Shown here: positions 19,429 to 27,221 of the stretch, one piece after another
How positions within the stretch are numbered: the stretch's first letter is position 1
How the letters are laid out: every line of letters begins with the position of its first letter
From: Bacteroidota bacterium
GTDB lineage: Bacteria > Bacteroidota > Bacteroidia > Chitinophagales > Saprospiraceae
Assembly: GCA_024642705.1 (NCBI GenBank)
Contig: JAHEAQ010000011.1
Span: forward strand, 1-64,000
Direction of reading: 5' to 3'
DNA: 64,000 bases
Made by a program: the position numbers and the translations under genes
The notes under the pieces: generated by a model
Database searches by the model: none
What the model was told of the DNA's origin: nothing
What the model saw: the letters and a program-made list of their open reading frames with translations, nothing else

Positions 19429-20010
19429 ATGAAACAACTCTTTTTAATAATAATATTATTTTTTCTTCAACTAAGTTTTAGTTTGAATGCTCAAATCACC
19501 TTGAACAATCCATCATTTGAAGACGAACCTTCTGACGCAACTGTGCCAATGGGTTGGTTTCCATGTGCACCTGAAACCACCCCTGATATCCTACCTGGAT
19601 TTTGGGGTGTTTACACAGAACCTTCAGAAGGAGAAACCTATGTTGGGTTGATCACACGATTCGACGGCTCTTATGAAAGTATAGGTCAACGATTCAGTGA
19701 GGTTCTTGATAAAGAAAATTGTTACAGTTTCAATATTGATTTAGCGCAATCCAAATCTTATGCTGGATACAACGAACCTCTGAAAATTAGAATATGGATA
19801 AGTAATAAAAAATGTAAAAAAGAGCAAATGATATTTGAATCCAAATTTATTACAAGTGCTGAATGGGAAACATTCAAAATTGATTTCACTCCTAAAATAA
19901 GTGCAAAATATATATTGATTGAAGCCTATTATACTGACGGAATTATAAATAGAATGGGCAATATTTTATTGGATAATATCACTGCATTGATTCCATGTTC
20001 AAAGGTCTAA
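19429..20010 (+). CDS. Secreted protein with galactose-binding-like fold
   Basis: A 193-residue protein with a signal peptide (IIILFFLQLSFSLNAQ). The mature part starts NPSFEDEPSDA...MGWFPC and continues GETYVGLITR, CYSFNIDLAQS and EWETFKIDFTP, the strand pattern of carbohydrate-binding-module jelly rolls that describe an object with a GNILLDNI-like end. The same module is found at the N-terminus of larger OmpA-like proteins in Bacteroidota; here it stands alone with no sorting domain. Ligand unknown. Next downstream is a lipoprotein gene in the same direction, 57 nt away. Confidence 0.7.
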   Translation: MKQLFLIIILFFLQLSFSLNAQITLNNPSFEDEPSDATVPMGWFPCAPETTPDILPGFWGVYTEPSEGETYVGLITRFDGSYESIGQRFSEVLDKENCYSFNIDLAQSKSYAGYNEPLKIRIWISNKKCKKEQMIFESKFITSAEWETFKIDFTPKISAKYILIEAYYTDGIINRMGNILLDNITALIPCSKV

Positions 20011-20067
20011 TTTAACTCATGTTCAATTAATTTCATATTTTTTTTCGAACTTATAAAAATCTATACT

Positions 20068-20712
20068 TTGAGAATTCTATTCGGAATATTTTGTTTGTTT
20101 TTGGTTTCCTGCCAAAATAAACCAAATGTCAAATTTATAAAAAATGAAGTTTGGTCTGCACAAGAAATAAATGGAGAAATATCGAAAAAGGAAATGGTCT
20201 TGTTAGAAGCATTTGATTACAATAGAAAAGGAATTGAAATCAGACACTTTATATATGATGGAGATGGTAATCTCGCAGGCAAGGAAATTTCAGAAATTGA
20301 TGGCGCAAACAAATTACCTAATCGTATTCAATATTTATCAGCAGATGATGTATTGATTACTTATTACAATTTAGTGTATAATGATAAGGACCAAAAAACT
20401 AGTAAAACTGCTTATGATGCCAAAACAAATGAAAAATTGAGAACAGAAAATTATTACTATGATGACCACTCAAACATGGTAAAAAAAGAAATTCTTGATG
20501 GCCAAAACAATTTGCAAAGGACTTACGAATATGAATATGATGAATTTGGCAATGAAATAAAGAATATTGCAAAAGATTTTGATGGGAACATAAGAGTTGT
20601 TGAAGAAATTACCATTACAAAATATAACACTGAAAACATGTGGTTAGAAAATTATAGCCTTAGAAATGGCGAGCCATTCAATATTAAAAAAAGAACCGTG
20701 GTTTATAACTAA
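20068..20712 (+). CDS. Lipoprotein with YD-like repeats, TTG start
   Basis: A 214-residue protein beginning at TTG (20068); no in-frame ATG would give a signal peptide, while the TTG start gives RILFGIFCLFLVSC with lipobox Cys15. The mature protein repeats short beta hairpins such as YDGDGNLAGKE, YYYDDHSNMVKKE and YEYDEFGNEIKN, like the toxB/YD-type repeats of bacterial wall proteins. It is too short for an Rhs protein and has no toxin domain. Function unknown; anchored in the inner or outer membrane by lipid. Confidence 0.72.
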   Translation: MRILFGIFCLFLVSCQNKPNVKFIKNEVWSAQEINGEISKKEMVLLEAFDYNRKGIEIRHFIYDGDGNLAGKEISEIDGANKLPNRIQYLSADDVLITYYNLVYNDKDQKTSKTAYDAKTNEKLRTENYYYDDHSNMVKKEILDGQNNLQRTYEYEYDEFGNEIKNIAKDFDGNIRVVEEITITKYNTENMWLENYSLRNGEPFNIKKRTVVYN

Positions 20713-20778
20713 TAAAAATCGCATAATTCGTTCCTGATTTCTATATTAAGTTGCTGTTCAAAAATCAAATAAAAATAT

Positions 20779-20786
20779 TATTTTTG
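20779..20786 (+). promoter_or_regulatory. Bacteroidota -7 box (TATTTTTG)
   Basis: TATTTTTG matches the Bacteroidota TAnnTTTG consensus and lies 24 nt before the ATG at 20811. A clear -33 TTG at the ideal spacing is not seen (TTG at 20751 is about 25 nt away). Its position inside the longer open frame supports 20811 as the real start. Confidence 0.38.
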
Positions 20787-20810
20787 GAAACACAATTTAA
20801 AATACCGAAT

Positions 20811-23800
20811 ATGCGTCGTTTCTTCCTGTTTTCACTCATTTTCTTGTCTTCCATTGCAATTGCTCAAGTTGATGAATCTCTTTATCAATCCTTAAAATAT
20901 AGGAATATTGGACCTTTCAGAGGAGGAAGGTCAACTACAGTAATTGGCATTCCTAATGAAATATTCACTTATTATATGGGCACAACAGGTGGAGGTGTTT
21001 GGAAAACTACCGATGGAGGGACTACTTGGAATAATGTTTCAGATGGATTTTTCAATACCACTGGAATAGGAGATATAGCCGTTGCACCTTCAAATTCAAA
21101 TATTGTTTATGTAGGAACTGGCGAAGGACCAGTGCGGGGAGTCAAAACTTCGCATGGAGATGGGATGTATAAGTCTATTGATGCGGGCAAAACATGGTCT
21201 CATATTGGGCTTGAAGCATCCAGACATATAAGTAAAGTTTTCATTCATCCAGACAATCCTAACAAAGTATATGTCGCTGCACAAGGGAATCCATGGGGCC
21301 CTAATGACGAAAGAGGAATATATTTAACAGAAGATGGTGGAAAGATCTGGACAAAAATACTTTTTGTCAATAATGGGTCTGGGATTGCTGATCTAAGTGT
21401 TGACCCCTCCGACCCAAATTTTATGATGGTTACATCTTGGGAATTTGAAAGAAAGCCTTGGGTGGTGAAAAGTGGAGGACCCGGAAGTCGTGTTTACAAG
21501 ACGACAGATGGCGGCATAACTTGGAAAGAAATCAAACAAGGCCTACCTAATCTTAGAGGTAAAATGGGAGTATCTATTTCTCCTTCAAATCCAAATATTG
21601 TCTATTTAGCTATAGAAGCGATAGGTGAAGAAGGAGGAGTTTATCGGTCTGATGATTCAGGAGAAAGTTTTCATCAAACAACGAATGATCCTACTACTTA
21701 TGCTCGAGCATGGTATTATATGCACATCATTGCAGATCCTTCCGATGAAGACGAATTATGGGTATTGAATAGTTCTGCTATGAAATCCATTGATGGTGGA
21801 AAAACTTTTACAGGTAATAGAGGGAGCCATCCAGACCATCATGCTTTATGGATTAATCCAAAAAATAGTGACATTATGATTAATGGGAATGATGGTGGAG
21901 GTTCTGTTACCTATAATGGAGGAAAAACTTGGTCAACTTTAATGAATCAACCAACAGGTCAATTTTACAGGGCTATTACCGATAATCAATATCCATATCG
22001 AATTTATTCCGGTCAACAAGATAATACAACCATTGCAATTGATAGCAGAACTGCTGATGGAGGCATAGGTAGAATGCATTGGAACGAATTGAGAGCAGGT
22101 GAGTCTTCCACAGTCGCTTTCGATGCAAATAATCCCAGATACATTTATTCGACATTTTTTGCAAGTAATTTCATCGAATGGGACAGTAAAATAGATAATA
22201 CAAGAATGGTCCGCCCATACCCTGAAAGAATAAGTGGTGAGCAACCAAAAAATTTAAAATATAGAGCCAATTGGAATGGTCCAGTTTTGGTTTCTCCGCA
22301 CAATCCAAATGTAATTTATTATGGATCTCAATATATTATGAAATCAATTGACAGAGGTGTAACATGGGAAACAATGAGCAATGATTTGACCCGAAATGAT
22401 AAGGAACATCAGGGTTTAGGAGGTATTCCAATATCCAATGAACAAATTACTGCTGAGAGTTACAACAATATTTTCAATATTGAAGAATCTTTGTTGAGAG
22501 AAGGAGTGATTTGGGTTGGTTCAGATGACGGCCTCGTTCACGTTTCCCAAGATAATGGAAAAACTTGGACAAATGTAACTCCAAGTGGACTAAAAGAAAG
22601 TATAATTAATGTCGTAGAACCTTCACCTCATGATGCCGCCACTGCATATATCGCTGCTGCTGGATATAAAATGAACGATTTCACCCCATATATTTACAAA
22701 ACCAACAATTATGGAAAATCATGGGAGAAAATAGTAAAAGGAATTCCAACAAACACATTTGCTCGAAGTGTTAGAGAAGATCCTGACCGAAAAGGACTTT
22801 TATATGCAGGAACAGAAACAGGAGTTTTTGTTTCATTTGATGATGGAGCATTTTGGCAACCTATGCAAAACAATCTTCCAGAGGTCCCAATTACTGACTT
22901 AAGAGTAAAACGTCAAGACCTAATTGTCACAACTCAAGGAAGGGCAATTTGGATTTTGGATGACCTCACTCCGCTTCACCAAATTACAGATAAGGTTGCG
23001 CAGTCTGATTATTTTCTTTTCAAACCTCGAGATTCATATGCTGCAACGGCAAGTGCATTTAGCTTGAATGGTGATCAAGGAGAGAATCCTCCTAGCGGAA
23101 TGATGTTCAATTATACTTTGAAAAAACAAGTAGCTGAAAATATTCCGATGTCAATAAAAATAATTAACAGTGAAGGGGAGCTTGTTTATTCAGAGGAAAC
23201 CAATCAAACTGGTTCTGATTGTGATCAGTTTATAAGGAAACAAATAAACAGAGGAGCTGGTGCCCATGCAATTCAATGGAATATGAAAGTTGGAATGTTC
23301 GATTGCATTAAAGAATTAACAATGACCAACAGTGATTTGAGCGCCTATGATGCATCTCCTGGCAAATATCAAATTGTCTTAAATATCGGTGATTTTTCGC
23401 AAAGCCAAGATTTTGAAATTAAAATTGATCCAAGAATTGAGAATAGCATTTCAGGTGCCGCTTTGGCATACGTGGAAAGAGAGAAGCTTTCAAAATCTAT
23501 TTATGAAAGTGCAAATGAAATGTCAGAAGGTATTCGAGATATGCGCAATGTAAAAAAACAACTTGATTTTATTCTGCAAGTGGCAACTTCAGAAGATTTA
23601 AAAAAACAGACCACCACATTAATTAACGAAATTGATGATTGGATTGCAAAAATACTCCAAAAAGACTTACGAACTAGTCAAAATAATTATCAATTTGAAG
23701 CTAGATTATTGGTTAAGTTTAAAGACTTCTTAAATGAAATTGGAGATGGCAACATTCCAGTTACACAAGGAACCAGAGATGTGACAAAAGATTATTTAGA

Positions 23801-23924
23801 AATTTGGAATGGTTACTCTAAAGAACTTGATCAACTAAAAAATGTGAATATTGAAGCTTTCAATAAGATTTTATTAAGTCATGAATTACCAATGATTTAC
23901 GTTCCAAAAATTAAACGACCTTAG
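20811..23924 (+). CDS. Exported sortilin-like (VPS10/BNR Asp-box) beta-propeller protein, copy 1
   Basis: The frame opens at a TTG (20751), but the ATG at 20811 begins a proper signal peptide (RRFFLFSLIFLSSIAIAQ), giving 1037 aa. The N-terminal 700 residues hold many Asp-box turns (KTTDGGTTWNNV, KSIDAGKTWSHI, KTTDGGITWKEI, VSQDNGKTWTNV), forming two beta-propellers. It starts YRNIGPFRGGRST, typical of proteins annotated as VPS10/sortilin-like or glycosyl hydrolase. An Ig-like strand pair (AIQWNMKVGM) and a C-terminal helical region (about 890-1030) follow. No T9SS domain or lipobox is visible, so it may be periplasmic. The enzymatic label often used is not supported by catalytic residues; a binding or scaffold role is equally likely. 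Confidence 0.85.
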   Translation: MRRFFLFSLIFLSSIAIAQVDESLYQSLKYRNIGPFRGGRSTTVIGIPNEIFTYYMGTTGGGVWKTTDGGTTWNNVSDGFFNTTGIGDIAVAPSNSNIVYVGTGEGPVRGVKTSHGDGMYKSIDAGKTWSHIGLEASRHISKVFIHPDNPNKVYVAAQGNPWGPNDERGIYLTEDGGKIWTKILFVNNGSGIADLSVDPSDPNFMMVTSWEFERKPWVVKSGGPGSRVYKTTDGGITWKEIKQGLPNLRGKMGVSISPSNPNIVYLAIEAIGEEGGVYRSDDSGESFHQTTNDPTTYARAWYYMHIIADPSDEDELWVLNSSAMKSIDGGKTFTGNRGSHPDHHALWINPKNSDIMINGNDGGGSVTYNGGKTWSTLMNQPTGQFYRAITDNQYPYRIYSGQQDNTTIAIDSRTADGGIGRMHWNELRAGESSTVAFDANNPRYIYSTFFASNFIEWDSKIDNTRMVRPYPERISGEQPKNLKYRANWNGPVLVSPHNPNVIYYGSQYIMKSIDRGVTWETMSNDLTRNDKEHQGLGGIPISNEQITAESYNNIFNIEESLLREGVIWVGSDDGLVHVSQDNGKTWTNVTPSGLKESIINVVEPSPHDAATAYIAAAGYKMNDFTPYIYKTNNYGKSWEKIVKGIPTNTFARSVREDPDRKGLLYAGTETGVFVSFDDGAFWQPMQNNLPEVPITDLRVKRQDLIVTTQGRAIWILDDLTPLHQITDKVAQSDYFLFKPRDSYAATASAFSLNGDQGENPPSGMMFNYTLKKQVAENIPMSIKIINSEGELVYSEETNQTGSDCDQFIRKQINRGAGAHAIQWNMKVGMFDCIKELTMTNSDLSAYDASPGKYQIVLNIGDFSQSQDFEIKIDPRIENSISGAALAYVEREKLSKSIYESANEMSEGIRDMRNVKKQLDFILQVATSEDLKKQTTTLINEIDDWIAKILQKDLRTSQNNYQFEARLLVKFKDFLNEIGDGNIPVTQGTRDVTKDYLEIWNGYSKELDQLKNVNIEAFNKILLSHELPMIYVPKIKRP

Positions 23925-23988
23925 ATTCTTGAAATAGTAAAAATTAAAAACTAATAAGTGATAATGAATTCTAAATTTGCATTTGAGT

Positions 23989-26385
23989 TTAATTGTTGGA
24001 TGGTTTCAAACTTATTTTTTGAGCAGTGACGCTCATAATTTTATTTTTACTATAAAACATAGGAAAGTATTTATCCTGAGCCCAATGTTCGAAAAGATTT
24101 TTGTAAAATGGGGAATCTGGATTTCCAGATTGTCCTGGGCTATTGGTAAATAATGCGTGATCCCAATTCCCAGTGTCAATAACTACTTTGAAAGAAGCAC
24201 CACTGGATTGATTGTAATTGCCGCCTGTACTTCCTACTGTATAAGAATTCCCCCCTCGTGGATAAGGACCAACATTTAATTTTTTTTGTAAATCGGCATT
24301 TACTATATTTCCTAAAGGATGAAACAACTCAATATGTTTGTTTGCAATTTGGCCGTATTGCCACTTAGATTGGTCGACACCTAGTCTGCTTTCAAGATTT
24401 GTTACAGCAATATCCAAACAATCCATTAAAAAATCATCTCTCCCTTTTATTGGATCTACCCCAAAATTACCATCTGGGAAGTTTAATCTTTCAATAACTT
24501 TGTAAATTTGCATGCTTATCAATTTCTGCCCTTCTGTGGGCACTAATTTCTCCACAATTTTCCTTGACAATGTATTTTCCCATTCTACATAAATTGCTGC
24601 TTCAATAGAGCGCACATTTAATTCATAATCTTTCCATTTATTTAGTTTTTCTAGGGCATGATTAGTTGATGAAATATTCGAGCTTAAGTTTTCTAGTAAT
24701 GGAACAAGTGTTCTTGCAGGAATTGATACATAATCTGTTTGCAAGGCAGCCAAATCATTAACTGTAAATTTCTTACCTGAACTTAATACCTCTTCCAAAC
24801 GCAAACCTCGGTAAGGATCTGACCATTCATAGCCAATCGCATTCCATTGATCATACGTTAAAGGCGTTACATTTTGATTAGCAGTTGAAAAATATCCTTT
24901 TTTAGGATTTAAAATATGTGGTTTATTGATGATTGGCAAATACCCATCCCATTCCATAGTTCCATCACCAAGTACAGGAATCAATCCACTAAAATTTGGT
25001 CTAATTGGAGCGATTCCTACCGCTTGCCACCCAATATTACCAGATTTATCAGCCCAAATCATATTCTCTCCAGGGATATTAGAATAATTGCAAGCAACTC
25101 TAAAATCGTCAAAGTTTTTTGCTTGGTCAATTCTTAGACTTGCTAAATATGGAGCCCCTCCAATTTCTAGCCACCCACATTTTACAGCAAATGCAACATT
25201 TTCTTTTTCATTTCGAAATGTTACTGGACCATGAACTGTGTATTCCAATTTGACTTCATGATCTTCTTGTCCTTTGACTTTTATTGTTTCAGAAATGACT
25301 TTAAAGTCCACCCATTTATCATTGTACCAATATTGATTTTTATTTTTTGGATTTATTTTATAGACGTACAAATCTTCGGCATCAGTGCTAAATACAGTAA
25401 GTCCCCATGCACCGTATTCATTATGCCCAATAGAAATGCCAGGTATTTCAGGTTCCCCACCACCAATAACATTCCAGCCTGGCCCCACCAAATGGGCCAT
25501 ATATCTTAATGAAGGAGTGGATTGGGTTCTGTGCGGATCATTAGCCATTATTGGATACCCACTGGCAGAATAATCACCTGAAACAATCCAATTATTTGAA
25601 CCAATACTAAAATCCTTATTATCTATCAATTCATTCGAATTATCTTCTAATGCCCAATCCGAATAATTAGATCTAGAATCAATACCCGCGACTAGATCTT
25701 CTGCTCTAAATCTAACAGGCCTTCTGTATGCATTATAAAGCTCTAGTATGTCATCATCAAACCATTTTGGATTAATCGATGCATCAAAATTTAAATTAGG
25801 ATCTTTGGGGTGAAAATAATTGAATTCTTTGGTTCCTTCAACTCCAATAGCAGCAACTTGTCTGGCAGTTAATAATTCATCACCAATATTACCAAGCAAT
25901 CCTTGGTGTCTTGAAATAACGATTTCAGGCGTCCACTTTTGAGGCAATATTCCTAATAGATTAAATTCTATCGGTAATTCTTCTTTATGTGCCAACACAT
26001 AATCTATATATGTATTTACACCTTCTGTAAAAGCTTTAATAATCGAGGACCCATTGTTATGGTAATGATTTAATTCTGCTTCAATGTCACCTCTAAATTT
26101 AAACAACCTAGTTCCAATATCTCTTTTAAGAGCCGAAGGACCTAGAATCTCGGCAACAGTACCTGAAGATTGTCTTCGCCAAATTTCAAACTGAAACAGC
26201 CTGTCTCTTGCAGCGTTCCACCCTTGAGCATAGAATAAATCCCTTTCAGTTTGCGCATAAATATGTGAAACACCCCAACTGTCCACAAATATCTCGACCT
26301 CTTTTTCTAATCCATTAATTTTGTATTCTTGAGCTGAAAGTAAATTAAAATTAAGAACCAGAAAAAGAAATAGGACAGTCTTCAT
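23989..26385 (-). CDS. Penicillin acylase family Ntn-hydrolase (S45), exported
   Basis: A 798-residue amidase precursor. Signal peptide to about residue 19 (LLSAQ). Family motifs: DSWGVSHIYA (35-44), YAQGWNAARDRLFQ (52-65) and the autoprocessing site GSNNW (262-266), where Ser263 becomes the N-terminal nucleophile of the beta chain. STANQNVTP provides the oxyanion Asn and RGGNSYTVG a late conserved loop. Members cleave acyl groups from beta-lactams or acyl-homoserine lactones, or act on other amides; the substrate here is unknown. It follows the small coiled-coil gene by 6 nt, so they form an operon, and converges with the propeller gene. Confidence 0.92.
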   Translation of the reverse strand: MKTVLFLFLVLNFNLLSAQEYKINGLEKEVEIFVDSWGVSHIYAQTERDLFYAQGWNAARDRLFQFEIWRRQSSGTVAEILGPSALKRDIGTRLFKFRGDIEAELNHYHNNGSSIIKAFTEGVNTYIDYVLAHKEELPIEFNLLGILPQKWTPEIVISRHQGLLGNIGDELLTARQVAAIGVEGTKEFNYFHPKDPNLNFDASINPKWFDDDILELYNAYRRPVRFRAEDLVAGIDSRSNYSDWALEDNSNELIDNKDFSIGSNNWIVSGDYSASGYPIMANDPHRTQSTPSLRYMAHLVGPGWNVIGGGEPEIPGISIGHNEYGAWGLTVFSTDAEDLYVYKINPKNKNQYWYNDKWVDFKVISETIKVKGQEDHEVKLEYTVHGPVTFRNEKENVAFAVKCGWLEIGGAPYLASLRIDQAKNFDDFRVACNYSNIPGENMIWADKSGNIGWQAVGIAPIRPNFSGLIPVLGDGTMEWDGYLPIINKPHILNPKKGYFSTANQNVTPLTYDQWNAIGYEWSDPYRGLRLEEVLSSGKKFTVNDLAALQTDYVSIPARTLVPLLENLSSNISSTNHALEKLNKWKDYELNVRSIEAAIYVEWENTLSRKIVEKLVPTEGQKLISMQIYKVIERLNFPDGNFGVDPIKGRDDFLMDCLDIAVTNLESRLGVDQSKWQYGQIANKHIELFHPLGNIVNADLQKKLNVGPYPRGGNSYTVGSTGGNYNQSSGASFKVVIDTGNWDHALFTNSPGQSGNPDSPFYKNLFEHWAQDKYFPMFYSKNKIMSVTAQKISLKPSNN

Positions 26386-26391
26386 AAATAT

Positions 26392-26805
26392 TTATTTTTT
26401 ATCAATTTTTTCAATCACTTGCTCCAACTCTTTGAATAAACTCTCCATTTCATTTTCTAATTTGGAAGTATCCTCCTGATTCAATTCTTGTCCTTTTTCT
26501 TTCAACTTCTGAATGGATTTTTCTAACTCAGTTTTTTTGGATTCCAAGTTGTCATAATCAATATTAGAAATTTTTTCTTTAACTGAAGCAATCAATTCGG
26601 TAAATTTATTAATTGTGTTGTCATACTTACCCTCATCGAATTTGTTCTTTTCTGATACTACCAATGTTTTAATTTCAGATCCAAGAGCTTTTACTTTATC
26701 GACAATTTTTTCAGCTTGCTCCTTTTCTTGATCATTTCCTAGAAAATAATTGTACCCAAGGATAAGTAAAAGGGCTAAAATTGCAATTTTGATTAAAGAC
26801 TTCAT
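26392..26805 (-). CDS. Membrane-anchored coiled-coil protein
   Basis: A 137-residue protein with one N-terminal hydrophobic segment (IKIAILALLLILGYNYFL) followed by a highly charged helix rich in Lys and Glu with heptad-like spacing (residues 25-137). No lipobox and no known domain. It sits 6 nt upstream of the penicillin-acylase gene and probably shares its transcript. Function unknown. Confidence 0.7.
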   Translation of the reverse strand: MKSLIKIAILALLLILGYNYFLGNDQEKEQAEKIVDKVKALGSEIKTLVVSEKNKFDEGKYDNTINKFTELIASVKEKISNIDYDNLESKKTELEKSIQKLKEKGQELNQEDTSKLENEMESLFKELEQVIEKIDKK

Positions 26806-27221
26806 TTTTGTTTTGTTATAGCTGTGATTAATTTAATAAATTTGTTTTCAATTCAAGCAACAATACGGAATTAAATTTCATTCATTTTAAAATTAGATTT
26901 TCGATAGATGAATGTTTTTTATCTATATAATGTAAAGAATCCATAAGTGCTAACTTTTTGAAATGCTTCGTTTATAAAACTCAAACGAACAATCTTATTC
27001 TATTTTTATTTATTTCCAACCTACTGTTTTTAATTGACCATAAATAATTTTTCACTCCTAAACCTTTGAAATTAGTTAAAGGATCTCTTCATTAATTTTA
27101 TTTAACATATTAAAATAGGATATCTAAATAGTCACCGATCGAATCCGTTTTGATGGTTTAAAACCTAATTTCTAGAAAAAATATTCGTAATTTCGCCCTC
27201 TAATTTAAAAAACAGTTCTTA
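26806..27221. other. 416-nt gap between divergent genes, with an inverted repeat
   Basis: This stretch lies between the divergent 26392-26805 gene and leuS and must carry promoters for both. An inverted repeat TTCGTTT (26967-26973) / AAACGAA (26983-26989) with a 9-nt loop could be an operator or a weak hairpin. TAATTTCG (27188-27195) resembles a -7 box with one mismatch, 26 nt before the leuS ATG. I found no ORF with coding character and no tRNA. Its length exceeds most gaps here. Confidence 0.4.
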
